A stretch of 64,000 nt of DNA from Mariniflexile gromovii (lineage in GTDB: Bacteria > Bacteroidota > Bacteroidia > Flavobacteriales > Flavobacteriaceae). The position numbers were made by a program, and so were the translations under genes. Shown piece by piece: positions 26,611 through 35,991 of the stretch (positions are counted from its first letter, which is position 1; each line of letters opens with the position of its first letter). The notes beneath the pieces are model-generated. The model did no database searches, was not told the DNA's origin, and saw nothing but the letters and a program-made list of their open reading frames with translations. The stretch covers positions 186,001 to 250,000 of the forward strand of contig NZ_JAGJCB010000001.1 in assembly GCF_017814435.1 (NCBI RefSeq). Direction: 5' to 3'.

Positions 26611-28962
26611 TTAACGAATGCGTTGTCCTGAAAATTCCATGGCTTCACCTTTTCCAAAGCCATAGCTGATGCCAAATGTTATAAACCTACCTCTTTGTCG
26701 GCTATTATATAAGTAATAAGTGGGTTGCGTTGTGGTAGTTTCATCTACGCGCGACGCAAATAAATCGCGTACACTTATGTTTAAAATTGTTTTTCCTTTG
26801 AATATTTTTTTGCGTACACCAACATCGGCAAATAAGTTGTCGGATATTTGATTTTGAAACGTTTTAAAGCTAGAATTGTAATTTCCTGATACTTCCAAAT
26901 CAAATCGTGCTGGTAATTTAAACTTTGATGTTAAACTTGTAGACCATCGGCTTCCTTTAAAATCAAACGAATTAGTTTCATAATCCCCTTTTCTGTTAAA
27001 ATGATTCCAATTAAAATCACCATTCAATGAAAACCAATCTGTGGGATTGTATTTTCCATTCATCTCCAAACCAGATGTATTGTTGGTCCCAATATTCTCA
27101 GGTTTTGAGGTGTTTACCCCATCTTCAAACGTATTTACGCGTTCTATAACATCTGTGGTGTAGCGATTATAAAAACTCATATTTAACGACGCTTTTTCAA
27201 ATTTATGAATGGTGGTAATTTCAAAAGAATCGGTATATTCTGGTTGTAAATCTGGATTTCCTGTAGAAATGCTAAAATTATTTCTGATATTGGAAAAAGG
27301 ATTTAAATCCCGTAAACCGGGTCTGTTGATTCTTTTTGAATATCCGGCTTGAAAAGACATGTTTTCTGAAAATTTATACGATGTATGCACGGTTGGAAAC
27401 AAATTGGCATAAGATTTACTGTTTTGAACATTTGAAGTTTGTAAAAGCGTATTAATTTCTGTGTTTTCAAGTCTAAGTCCCAATTTAACACCCCAAATGT
27501 CACCTTCATATGCCAGCGTATTGTATATACCGAGTACATCTTGATTAAAGTTGAATATGTCTCCTATACCATCTACGGCATAATCGTTTGTTACTTTATT
27601 TATTGCGTATTGGCTTCCTGTTTCTAAAGTAAAAACTTTAAGAAAAGGATGTGTATAATCAAGCTTGAACGTGTAATCTTCTAAGGCATAATCGGTTCTG
27701 GATAGTTGTACTTCATCAGGATTATCGCCTAAAATGGTCGTATTGTTAAACGTGGAAGTTTCATCCTTTTTAAAAGAACTTCCCAAAGCGCTAAACAACA
27801 AAGCCTGCTCTTTATGTCTTTTAAAATTCTTTTTATATTGTAATTCGTAACGTAGCTTCGGGTTTTTGGCTTCTGTTAATTCTTCACGCAACCAACTATC
27901 TGTTACGGTTTGGTTTAAATCTGTTTGCTGGTAAACTGCTTGCGAATTTTGATCTTCAACTTCAAAGGCATAAGAACCTGATAGCGTCAATACATTTAAA
28001 GCATTGATATGGTAATCGGTACCCAATATAAAGTTATTGAATTTCTCATTCATTTCGCGTTCTCCAACACTGCTTATGGAAGTGTTATCGGTTAAATCGG
28101 AATTTATTGTTTTATTCTCTTCAGGATATGTGCGACGCCCGAGCCCAATTTGACTAAAAATATTGAATTTTTCGGTGCGTTTATTCAAACTCATTCCAAA
28201 ACTATTACTGTTAGGAACTCCTGCATTTAAAGAAACTGAACCGTTAAGTCCGCGTCTTTCCGATTTTTTCATGATGATGTTGATGATGCCTGCTGTTCCA
28301 GAAGCTTCATATTTAGCTGATGGATTGGTGATGACCTCAATTTGCTCAATCATATCTGCGGTAATGGTTCCAAGAGCATTGCTACCTGCATTTGACAGAA
28401 CGGAAGGTTTTCCGTTAATTAATATTTGCACCCCAGAACTTCCTCGTAAGCTAATTTCACCTTCAATATTTACATTTACAGAAGGCACGTTATTTAAAAC
28501 TTCCAATGCACTCGCACCTGTGTTGCTTAAATCGGTTCCTACATTAAAGATGCGCTTGTCTAACTTAAATTCCGTTTGGGATTTTTCAGCATTAACAACA
28601 ACTTCATCTAAAGCATGTTGGTCTTCAACCAAAATTATCGTTCCTAAATTTATTTTTTTACCAACTAATTTTTCTTTGTTAAATCGTTTTGTTGTATAAC
28701 CCATAAAACTAACCTCCACATAAAAATTACTGGCCTCCAATTGTATTGAAAACGTTCCGTTGGCATTGGTAATAGTACCGGTTATGGGCTTTTTTGTTGA
28801 ATGGTCTAAAATTGAAATCGTAGCGTATTCAATGGGCAAATTATTTGTTGATTCTAGAACTTTACCTGAAATTTCCACACTTTTTTGCTGTGCGTTTATA
28901 GAAAAAAACGGCAGGCACATAAATAATGTTAAATAAGTACAAAGTTGTTTACGTGTAAGCAT
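26611..28962 (-). CDS. TonB-dependent-receptor-like outer-membrane beta-barrel protein
   Basis: A 783-residue outer-membrane protein. After the signal peptide (cut near S-I-N-A-Q) a carboxypeptidase-regulatory-like beta-sandwich covers about 25-110, then a plug (I-E-V-I-T-N-P-S-A-K-Y-E near 208-220) and an OMP_b-brl_3-type barrel to the end. The plug motif N-P-S-A-K-Y-E-A-S-G-T-A-G is characteristic of this subgroup. The start at 28962 is chosen because the -7 element CAAATATA (28981-28988) overlaps the upstream ATG at 28983. The cargo is unknown, and no SusD partner is adjacent. Confidence 0.9.
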   Translation of the reverse strand: MLTRKQLCTYLTLFMCLPFFSINAQQKSVEISGKVLESTNNLPIEYATISILDHSTKKPITGTITNANGTFSIQLEASNFYVEVSFMGYTTKRFNKEKLVGKKINLGTIILVEDQHALDEVVVNAEKSQTEFKLDKRIFNVGTDLSNTGASALEVLNNVPSVNVNIEGEISLRGSSGVQILINGKPSVLSNAGSNALGTITADMIEQIEVITNPSAKYEASGTAGIINIIMKKSERRGLNGSVSLNAGVPNSNSFGMSLNKRTEKFNIFSQIGLGRRTYPEENKTINSDLTDNTSISSVGEREMNEKFNNFILGTDYHINALNVLTLSGSYAFEVEDQNSQAVYQQTDLNQTVTDSWLREELTEAKNPKLRYELQYKKNFKRHKEQALLFSALGSSFKKDETSTFNNTTILGDNPDEVQLSRTDYALEDYTFKLDYTHPFLKVFTLETGSQYAINKVTNDYAVDGIGDIFNFNQDVLGIYNTLAYEGDIWGVKLGLRLENTEINTLLQTSNVQNSKSYANLFPTVHTSYKFSENMSFQAGYSKRINRPGLRDLNPFSNIRNNFSISTGNPDLQPEYTDSFEITTIHKFEKASLNMSFYNRYTTDVIERVNTFEDGVNTSKPENIGTNNTSGLEMNGKYNPTDWFSLNGDFNWNHFNRKGDYETNSFDFKGSRWSTSLTSKFKLPARFDLEVSGNYNSSFKTFQNQISDNLFADVGVRKKIFKGKTILNISVRDLFASRVDETTTTQPTYYLYNSRQRGRFITFGISYGFGKGEAMEFSGQRIR

Positions 28963-28980
28963 AATGAAAAAAAATAAAAA

Positions 28981-28988
28981 CAAATATA
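28981..28988 (-). promoter_or_regulatory. -7 promoter element for the TonB-receptor-like gene
   Basis: Minus-strand TATATTTG, an exact TAnnTTTG match, 18 bases before the ATG at 28962. Confidence 0.6.
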
Positions 28989-29052
28989 GCCATATACTTA
29001 CTTAAGATATTCGAAAAAGAATTTTAATTTGCTTAAAAATACTTAATCTATC

Positions 29053-30285
29053 ATGTTTATAAAAGTAGAAGGCCATCAATTTATAAAGAACAATAAACCA
29101 TATCATTTTATTGGTACTAACTTTTGGTACGGTGCACATTTAGGGGCTAAACAATCGGGTAATAGAGAGCGCTTGTTAAATGAACTGGATGTATTACAAG
29201 CACATGGAATTACTAATTTAAGAATCATGGCAGGTTCTGAGGGTGCAGACCACTTACCTTATAGCATCCCTATATCCATGCAGCCAGATTTGGGGGTTTA
29301 TAATGAAGATATTTTAGAAGGTTTAGACTTTTTACTTGTTGAAATGCAAAAACGCAATATGCATGCTGTAGTTTGTTTGAGCAACTTTTGGTATTGGTCC
29401 GGAGGTTTATCGCAGTATCTATCCTGGGTTACAGGCGATCCCATTCCTTACCCAAATGATACGAACGATTGGGAAAAATACATGCGTTTTACAGCAAAAT
29501 TTTACGCAAATGAAAATGCAATAAAAGCTTATAATAAGCATGTTGAAACCATCATTACACGCGTAAATAGTATAAGCCAAATGCTTTATTTTGAAGATGA
29601 AACCATTATGAGTTGGGAATTAGCAAACGAGCCTTATGCCATTCAAAACCAAGTTGAATATTTAAAATGGATTGAAACTTCCAGTGATTTTATAAAGAAA
29701 TTGGCACCAAATCAATTGTTAACAATAGGAGGAGAGGGCAATACACCCTTTCCTTTGTTTACCAATAATAATGCTTTATCTGATTATAAATTTGAAAGTT
29801 TAGATTATATAACCATACATATTTGGATACAAAATTGGGAATGGTACAACCCTAAAAAACATGAAAAGACCTATAAGAATGCTTTAAAAAAGGCTGAAAA
29901 TTATATCAAAGAACATATGACTATTGCTAATACTTTGAACAAACCTGTTGTTTTAGAAGAATTTGGAATATCAAGAGATCATTTAGATTACACAAAACAA
30001 TCATCTGTAAATCATAGAGATGTATATTTTAAAGATGTATTTAATATACTTTTAGAAAGTATTAAAAGTGAAAGTTGTTTTGTTGGTTGTAATTTTTGGG
30101 CTTGGGGAGGATCAGGAACTGTTCATACACCTGGAACTGTTTCAAATAACAACATGGAGTTTATTGGAGATCCTTCACACGAGCCACAAGGTTGGTATAG
30201 CGTGTTTGAAAGTGATGAAACGACGCTTCAACTCATCAAAATGTATAATTCAGAAATAATTAAATTAAACCAAATTGATTTATAG
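29053..30285 (+). CDS. GH5-like beta-mannanase/glycosidase without signal peptide
   Basis: A 410-residue (beta/alpha)8 glycosidase of GH5 (mannanase-like subfamily 7 look). The acid/base is Glu193 in W-E-L-A-N-E-P and the nucleophile is probably Glu303 in V-L-E-E-F-G. The N-terminal G-T-N-F-W-Y and N-L-R-I motifs also fit. There is no signal peptide or lipobox, so it appears cytoplasmic, which suits hydrolysis of imported short manno- or gluco-oligosaccharides. Transcribed divergently from the receptor gene, a possible functional link. Exact substrate is inferred only. Confidence 0.85.
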   Translation: MFIKVEGHQFIKNNKPYHFIGTNFWYGAHLGAKQSGNRERLLNELDVLQAHGITNLRIMAGSEGADHLPYSIPISMQPDLGVYNEDILEGLDFLLVEMQKRNMHAVVCLSNFWYWSGGLSQYLSWVTGDPIPYPNDTNDWEKYMRFTAKFYANENAIKAYNKHVETIITRVNSISQMLYFEDETIMSWELANEPYAIQNQVEYLKWIETSSDFIKKLAPNQLLTIGGEGNTPFPLFTNNNALSDYKFESLDYITIHIWIQNWEWYNPKKHEKTYKNALKKAENYIKEHMTIANTLNKPVVLEEFGISRDHLDYTKQSSVNHRDVYFKDVFNILLESIKSESCFVGCNFWAWGGSGTVHTPGTVSNNNMEFIGDPSHEPQGWYSVFESDETTLQLIKMYNSEIIKLNQIDL

Positions 30286-30367
30286 TTCTAAACTCTATTT
30301 TAACTTTTTGTTACCACTAATTTTTACGAGTATTTAGTATATTAGTTTTATGTATAATATATTAAAA

Positions 30368-30919
30368 ATGAAGCCTTTTTATTTCTTTATTAGTTTATGT
30401 TTTTTAATTATTGTTTCTTGCAAATCGCAAAAGGTGGTAGTTTCTCCGGCAGAGCTAGATGCATTTAATGACTTAGTGAAAAGCCAACATTTTCAAATTG
30501 AGTCGGACTGGTTATATCCACAAGGTTCAATAGCTTTACAGCAAGTATTAAATTCAGGCATTTTACCAGGTGGTAATAATGCCAATAGCATCAATTTAAT
30601 AGGGAACCCTAATTTTTTAAACATTTCAGGAGATAGCATTTCATCATATTTACCTTATTATGGTGAACGTCAAATGAATATAGATTATGGAGGTAGAGAT
30701 AGCGCTATTGAGTTTGATGGCACCATGAAGAACTATGAAGTTGAACATAATCAAGACAATAGCTATACCATTACATTTGATGCGAAAAGTAGAAGTGAAA
30801 ATTTTAAAGTCTTCATAAAATTAAGTCCGAATTTGAAAACGGATATGACTGTTAATGGAAACTCACGTAGCAGCATCAGATATACAGGAAAAGTTCATCC
30901 TCTAAATGAAGAATTATAG
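30368..30919 (+). CDS. DUF4251-type lipoprotein
   Basis: A 183-residue lipoprotein (M-K-P-F start, L-I-I-V-S-C at residues 14-19 as lipobox). The rest is a DUF4251 beta-sandwich with F-Q-I-E-S-D-W-L-Y-P-Q-G, G-D-S-I-S-S-Y-L-P-Y-Y-G and the terminal S-R-S-S-I-R-Y-T-G-K-V. DUF4251 proteins are secreted and Bacteroidota-specific, with no known activity. An ATG at 30350 is possible but the second ATG at 30368 gives the normal signal peptide. Confidence 0.85.
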   Translation: MKPFYFFISLCFLIIVSCKSQKVVVSPAELDAFNDLVKSQHFQIESDWLYPQGSIALQQVLNSGILPGGNNANSINLIGNPNFLNISGDSISSYLPYYGERQMNIDYGGRDSAIEFDGTMKNYEVEHNQDNSYTITFDAKSRSENFKVFIKLSPNLKTDMTVNGNSRSSIRYTGKVHPLNEEL

Positions 30920-31303
30920 AATACATTCAATATTGCTTTTGCATAAAATAGTCTTAATTAATGTCACTTCGAGCTCAATCGAGAGGTTATTCAACTAGAG
31001 TAGTAATGAGGTCTCGACTTTAGTTTATCTTGAGCGCGCAGTAGAAAGGCTCGACCTGACAATCAGAATTGATTATTAAACTTTCCAACTAAAGTCATGG
31101 TAATTACACCTTTATTTAAAGTAAAAAACGGGGAAGGAAACTTGATTTTAAACTCCCAATAATGATCGCTTACATCTTGTGGAATAGATTTGTATTTCAT
31201 CGAAATTTGATCTTTTTAACGAAAATTTTTAGAGTTCATAAGGTTTATAATTGATAACTCAATCTAATTATTTAGTTTTAAATAATTAAAATCCCTCACG
31301 TTC
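30920..31303. other. Intergenic region with a repeat-like segment and a small antisense frame
   Basis: The first half (30960-31060) is GC-richer than its surroundings, with TCACTTCGAGC and GTCTCGACTTTAG words typical of dispersed intergenic repeats in this family. The second half holds the small minus-strand frame at 31063-31200. Further right (31200-31303) is AT-rich leader of the dioxygenase-like gene. Confidence 0.5.
31063..31200 (-). CDS. Possible small protein or gene remnant (45 aa)
   Basis: The frame starts at ATG 31200 with an in-frame stop just upstream and ends at TGA 31063. The peptide has unusually protein-like composition (D-H-Y-W-E-F-K-I-K-F-P-S-P-F-F) with alternating beta-strand residues and no low-complexity runs. 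It has no recognised family; it may be a short real gene or the surviving end of a larger one. Confidence 0.3.
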   Translation of the reverse strand: MKYKSIPQDVSDHYWEFKIKFPSPFFTLNKGVITMTLVGKFNNQF

Positions 31304-31930
31304 ATGAAAAATATAATTAAACTAAGCCTTGTTATTGGCTTTTTAGGCTCAACCATTGTACTAAATGCCCAAAATTTTACCAATAATTTAGACGAAGCAT
31401 CAGCTAAACATAAAAAACATAATCCAATTTATGATGTGTCTGAAGCGCAACTAAATGCAACTGATACCATTCCAGATTTCGATACCAAACCCAATAAACT
31501 GAAAATATCTGGTACTATTTTCCATAGCGATGGAAAAACACCTGCCAAAGATGTGGTTCTTTTTATTTACCAACCCGATGAAGATGGTAATTATGAAGTT
31601 AAAAAAGATGAAAATCGTAACCGCTACATATACCACCGTGCTTGGATAAAAACGGATGCCGATGGCCATTACACCTTTTATACCTTCATGCCAGGTAAAT
31701 TTTTACGCAGCAAAGAACTAAAACAAATACATCGAGTTATTAAAGAACCTGGTAAAGCAGAATACGATATGGCGTCGTTTTTCTTTAACGACGATCCTTT
31801 AATACCAGATTTAACCCTAGCTTGTCGCGCCAAAGCAGTTCAAAGTATGCTAAGACTTGAAAAAGAAGGGGACATGTATGTAGCTGTAAAAGATATCAAA
31901 CTTCCAAAAGACTATACTCTAAGCCAGTAA
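31304..31930 (+). CDS. Intradiol-dioxygenase-fold secreted protein
   Basis: A 208-residue protein with a Sec signal (cut near V-L-N-A-Q). The fold resembles the catalytic domain of protocatechuate 3,4-dioxygenase: L-K-I-S-G-T-I-F-H-S-D-G-K-T-P, then D-V-V-L-F-I-Y-Q, H-R-A-W-I-K-T-D-A-D-G-H-Y-T-F and F-M-P-G-K-F. Iron ligands in the true enzymes are two Tyr and two His; Y and H residues occur at suitable places but I cannot confirm all four. These periplasmic homologues are common in Flavobacteriia, function open. Confidence 0.78.
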   Translation: MKNIIKLSLVIGFLGSTIVLNAQNFTNNLDEASAKHKKHNPIYDVSEAQLNATDTIPDFDTKPNKLKISGTIFHSDGKTPAKDVVLFIYQPDEDGNYEVKKDENRNRYIYHRAWIKTDADGHYTFYTFMPGKFLRSKELKQIHRVIKEPGKAEYDMASFFFNDDPLIPDLTLACRAKAVQSMLRLEKEGDMYVAVKDIKLPKDYTLSQ

Positions 31931-31991
31931 ATCAATAGCTGATTTTAGAAAAGTTCTAATTTTTTGTTGACTTATTTTTAATATTATTAAA

Positions 31992-32540
31992 ATGTCTTCA
32001 ATAAAGATATATAGCTTGAGAATGGTTCCGCCACAGCCGGTTTACAATGATGTGGTTAATTTTAAAGATCTTTTAATAAGAAAGGTTGGAAAACAACCGC
32101 TATCTAAATCTAATCCACATATTACGCTGGGTGAGTTTGCAATGGATACAGCGTATCAAGAATTATTAGTAAAAACATTTGATGAATTATCAAAAATCAA
32201 AACATTTCATATAGACATAGAGGGTTTTGGCATATTTGAGAACAATTCCAATACCTTATATTTAAAAATCCCTACTTCGGAAGCTATCAAAAGTATTCAT
32301 ACTGCTATGAAAGTTTTATGGATTAGGGATTTACACAGGAAACTTAAATCATTAAAAGTTTCAAACACTCCTCATCTTACTATTTCTAAATTAAAAAACA
32401 GTATCATGCTTCATGATAGTTTTAATTTTTTTCAAAAAACAGATTACTTCAAAAAACAAATAGAGATAGATCATTTAGTATTAACCTCAAGATTTCCTAA
32501 AAAAACATGGGACTGGAATTATATAATAAAGCTTTCCTAA
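31992..32540 (+). CDS. 2H phosphoesterase (2'-5' RNA ligase/LigT-like)
   Basis: The 182-residue protein has the two H-x-T/S motifs of the 2H family: N-P-H-I-T-L near 40-45 and T-P-H-L-T-I near 127-132. Members hydrolyse or ligate 2'-5' and cyclic phosphate RNA ends and nucleotides such as ADP-ribose 1'',2''-cyclic phosphate. The gene is cytoplasmic, monocistronic, and AT-rich. No RNA-repair partner is next to it, so the substrate is not inferable. Confidence 0.85.
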   Translation: MSSIKIYSLRMVPPQPVYNDVVNFKDLLIRKVGKQPLSKSNPHITLGEFAMDTAYQELLVKTFDELSKIKTFHIDIEGFGIFENNSNTLYLKIPTSEAIKSIHTAMKVLWIRDLHRKLKSLKVSNTPHLTISKLKNSIMLHDSFNFFQKTDYFKKQIEIDHLVLTSRFPKKTWDWNYIIKLS

Positions 32541-32681
32541 AAGATTTGTTCTTTAATTTTATCAAAAATCCCATCGATAAAATAAGCCCTTACGTATATT
32601 AAATACCCTCAAACATCTATTACAGTTTAATAGGCTAGTATAAAATTTCACCTTTGACGTGTTAAATTAAAACACTCAACA

Positions 32682-34013
32682 ATGAAATTATATCTCATTA
32701 TAGCAAGTTTATTATTGGCGTCATTTTCTTATGCGCAAGAGGCTTCAACAAACTCAAAACCAAAAATATGGTCTTTGGATGATTGTATTGAATATGCTTT
32801 GGAAAATAATGTCACGGTTAAAGACGCTTCCTTAAATACAAGCATTTCGGAAGTAGATTATAGCAAAGCAAAATCTTCGAGGTTACCCAATTTATTTGGC
32901 TCTGTATCACAAAATTTTTCTAGCGGAAACACGATCGATCCTATTACCAGCGATTATGTAACCGATCAAATAAACAGTACCAATGTAGGGATTAACAGTT
33001 CGATGACTTTGTTCCAAGGAAATCAAATTAACAATCAAATTAAGCAAAATAAATTGCTGTTAGAGCAAAGTGTATTTCAGGAAGAAGTAGAAAAAAACAA
33101 CATTGTTTTAAACCTATTGGAAACTTATTTGCAAACACTTTACAGTAAAGAAAGCATAAGCATTGCCGAAAACAATTTGATAGCTTCAGAAAAAGAAGTG
33201 CTTCGTGCTAAATCGCGATTGGATGCTGGGTCTATCGCTTTGAATGATTACACCGAAGCGCAAAGTCAAGCCGCTACCAATAAATACAATGTTATTTCGG
33301 CAAAAAGCAACTACCAACAATACATTATTGCATTAAAACAATTATTGGAGTTACCTCCAACTGAAGATTTAGAAATTGAAACCATTAATGAAAATATGGA
33401 TTTGGTAAACCTAGAACTTGATAAAACAACTATTTATAATAATGCTTTAAACTACTTGCCAGAAATGAGCGTGAGTAAGTTAAGCATTGAAAGTAATGAA
33501 AAAGAGTTAGATATCGCCAAAGGTGCTTATTTACCAACACTTTCTTTAGTAGGAAGTTTAGGTTCTGGTTATACAAGCATTAGTGATAGTTCGTTTTCAG
33601 ATCAGTTTAACTTTAACTTCAATCAAAAAATTGGTCTATCGCTTAGCATTCCCATTTTCAATAGAAATCAAACAAAAGCAGCCGTAAAAACCGCTAGCAT
33701 TAATATTGAAAAAGCCCAAATACAAAAGCAAAGCACCGAAAAGGAAATCTATAAAAAAGTAGAAACGGCTTATCAAAACGCTTTATCGTCACAAGAACAA
33801 GTTATTGCCTCTAAGGCTTCAAAAGAAGCGGCGGCCCAATCTTATAAACTGGCGCAAAAGAAGTATGAATTAGGCGATTTAAGCACTACCGATTTGGTAA
33901 TTAGCCAAAACACATACACAAACGCCCAACAGAATTATTTACAAGCGAAATACTTAAATATTTTATACCATCAATTATTACAATTTTATCAAGGAAACGA
34001 TATCAAACTTTAA
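32682..34013 (+). CDS. TolC-family outer-membrane efflux protein
   Basis: A 443-residue outer-membrane factor with signal peptide (cut near S-Y-A-Q) and two OEP repeats (about 35-215 and 240-435), each a long coiled-coil helix pair with a beta-strand pair. The first repeat opens with W-S-L-D-D-C-I-E-Y-A-L-E-N-N, the usual TolC start. It is the first gene of a five-base-spaced run with a MacA-like adaptor, MacB-like ATPase and permease, so it forms the exit duct of that pump. Confidence 0.93.
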   Translation: MKLYLIIASLLLASFSYAQEASTNSKPKIWSLDDCIEYALENNVTVKDASLNTSISEVDYSKAKSSRLPNLFGSVSQNFSSGNTIDPITSDYVTDQINSTNVGINSSMTLFQGNQINNQIKQNKLLLEQSVFQEEVEKNNIVLNLLETYLQTLYSKESISIAENNLIASEKEVLRAKSRLDAGSIALNDYTEAQSQAATNKYNVISAKSNYQQYIIALKQLLELPPTEDLEIETINENMDLVNLELDKTTIYNNALNYLPEMSVSKLSIESNEKELDIAKGAYLPTLSLVGSLGSGYTSISDSSFSDQFNFNFNQKIGLSLSIPIFNRNQTKAAVKTASINIEKAQIQKQSTEKEIYKKVETAYQNALSSQEQVIASKASKEAAAQSYKLAQKKYELGDLSTTDLVISQNTYTNAQQNYLQAKYLNILYHQLLQFYQGNDIKL

Positions 34014-34018
34014 TCAAA

Positions 34019-35239
34019 ATGAAAAATAAAAAGAAAATAATTTTAGGAAGCATTGTGCTGGTAGTACTGGCTCTAACAGCTTACAGTTTCATAAAAAGCG
34101 ATGCAACTGTTTTAATAGAAGCGAAAACAGTTACAGCAAAAAAGGGTAGCGTTACTACCATGGTTACAGCTACAGGTACCATAGAACCCATTAACCAAGT
34201 AGATGTTGGTACACAGGTTTCGGGTGTTGTAGAAAAAATTTATGTGGATTACAACAGTGAAGTAAAAGAAGGCCAGTTAATTGCAGAACTGGATAAAACA
34301 AATCTTAAAGCATCACTTACACAGGCTCAAGCAGGTTATGATAATGCTTTAAGCCAAAGAAATTATACAAAAACGATTTACGAAAGACAAAAAACATTGT
34401 TTGATAATCAAGTAATTAGTAAGTCCGATTTTGATGATGCATTATACAATTATGAAACGGCAAAAGGTACTGTAACGCAACGTTTATCAGACTTACAATC
34501 TGCCAAAACCAATTTAGGTTATGCCAATATTTATTCACCTATAGATGGCGTGGTTTTATCAAAAGATATTGACGAAGGGCAAACCGTTGCAGCGAGTTAC
34601 AGTACACCAACCTTGTTCACAATAGCTCAAGATTTGAAAGAAATGCAAGTGGAAGCAGATGTTGATGAAGCAGATATAGGGCATGTAAAGGAAGGGCAGC
34701 GTGTAGAATTCACTGTGGATGCTTATATAGGCGAAACATTCAACGGTGTTGTAACCCAAGTACGTTTAAATCCAACAGTTACATCCAATGTGGTGACTTA
34801 CACCGTGGTTATTAAAGCAGAAAATGATGATTTAAAATTAAAACCAGGTTTAACTGCTACCATTTCAATTTATACCTTGGAATTGAATGATGTATTAACT
34901 ACAGAAGCTAAAGCTATTAATTTTAAGCCAACCCCAGATATGTTGATGGCTTATAACAAGCAGCAAAACATAGCTATGGAGCCACCAAAAAATAAACCTA
35001 TGGGTACAGATGAAAACGTTAGCATAGTTTGGGTTTATGGTTCCAACGGTGCCATTTCACCCAAAAAAGTAACCTTAGGTGCTAGTGATGGTGTTCATGT
35101 ACAAATTTTAGACGGTATTAATCTAGGAGACAAACTGGTTTATAGCTTAAAAGGTTTGAATAAAGAAGAAGTTGGTAAAGAAGGAGACAACGAAAGTCCA
35201 TTTATGCCACAACGCCCAGGAGGCAACAAAAAAAAGTAA
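34019..35239 (+). CDS. MacA-type periplasmic adaptor (membrane fusion protein)
   Basis: The 406-residue adaptor has an N-terminal membrane helix (about 6-24), a lipoyl-like segment (G-T-I-E-P-I-N-Q-V-D-V-G-T-Q-V-S-G near 54-70), a coiled-coil hairpin with Q-S-A-K-T-N-L-G-Y-A-N-I-Y-S-P-I-D-G, a beta-barrel and a C-terminal proximal domain. This matches MacA in tripartite ABC efflux. Adaptors link the inner-membrane MacB ATPase to TolC. Long acidic/Lys-rich tail. Confidence 0.93.
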   Translation: MKNKKKIILGSIVLVVLALTAYSFIKSDATVLIEAKTVTAKKGSVTTMVTATGTIEPINQVDVGTQVSGVVEKIYVDYNSEVKEGQLIAELDKTNLKASLTQAQAGYDNALSQRNYTKTIYERQKTLFDNQVISKSDFDDALYNYETAKGTVTQRLSDLQSAKTNLGYANIYSPIDGVVLSKDIDEGQTVAASYSTPTLFTIAQDLKEMQVEADVDEADIGHVKEGQRVEFTVDAYIGETFNGVVTQVRLNPTVTSNVVTYTVVIKAENDDLKLKPGLTATISIYTLELNDVLTTEAKAINFKPTPDMLMAYNKQQNIAMEPPKNKPMGTDENVSIVWVYGSNGAISPKKVTLGASDGVHVQILDGINLGDKLVYSLKGLNKEEVGKEGDNESPFMPQRPGGNKKK

Positions 35240-35245
35240 GGGACC

Positions 35246-35989
35246 ATGAGTAAAGAAATCATAAAAATAGAAGATTTAAAACGTGAGTTTGTTATGGGTA
35301 CCGAAACGGTTCATGCGTTAAGAGGTATTTCATACACTATAAAAGAAGGCGAGTTTGTTACCATTATGGGCTCGAGTGGTTCTGGTAAAAGTACCATGCT
35401 GAATATTTTAGGATGTTTAGATCAGCCTACTTCGGGAACTTATGAAATAGATGGTGTAAAAGTAAAAGACTTATCAAAAAATGAGTTGGCAACTATTCGT
35501 AATGAAAAGATTGGTTTCATTTTCCAATCGTATAATTTATTAGCAAAAACATCGGCTATTGAAAATGTAGAATTACCGCTTTTATACAACAGTAAGGTAT
35601 CTACGGAAGAACGTAGAAAACGTGCTCTTAAAGCATTGGAAATGGTTGGTTTGGGCGACAGGTTGCACCATACACCATCACAACTTTCTGGTGGGCAACA
35701 ACAGCGGGTAGCCATTGCAAGATCGTTGGTGAATAACCCCGTGATGATTCTTGCCGATGAAGCCACAGGAAATCTTGACACCAGAACATCCTACGAAATC
35801 ATGTCTTTGTTTCAAGATCTTAATAAACAAGGCATTACCATCACTTTTGTAACTCACGAGCCTGATATTGCCATGTTCAGTAATAGAACCATTGTGTTGA
35901 AAGATGGTAATATTATTAAAGACCATCAGAATGAAAACGTTCAATCTGCTGCAACCGAATTAGCAAAATTACCTAAAGAAGACCATTAA
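35246..35989 (+). CDS. MacB/LolD-type ABC transporter ATPase
   Basis: A 247-residue nucleotide-binding domain with Walker A G-S-S-G-S-G-K-S-T near 42-50, Q-loop F-I-F-Q-S-Y-N-L-L, signature L-S-G-G-Q-Q-Q-R near 144-151, Walker B V-M-I-L-A-D-E-A-T-G-N-L-D and the switch His in T-F-V-T-H-E-P. In this family the ATPase is a separate polypeptide from the permease, unlike E. coli MacB, and pairs with the next gene. Seven bases separate it from the adaptor gene. Confidence 0.95.
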   Translation: MSKEIIKIEDLKREFVMGTETVHALRGISYTIKEGEFVTIMGSSGSGKSTMLNILGCLDQPTSGTYEIDGVKVKDLSKNELATIRNEKIGFIFQSYNLLAKTSAIENVELPLLYNSKVSTEERRKRALKALEMVGLGDRLHHTPSQLSGGQQQRVAIARSLVNNPVMILADEATGNLDTRTSYEIMSLFQDLNKQGITITFVTHEPDIAMFSNRTIVLKDGNIIKDHQNENVQSAATELAKLPKEDH

Positions 35990-35991
35990 CT

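Noticed and set aside
28163-28699. A 178-codon open frame opposite the TonB-receptor-like gene
   Set aside because: Complement of the plug-domain coding region; no protein features and no promoter.
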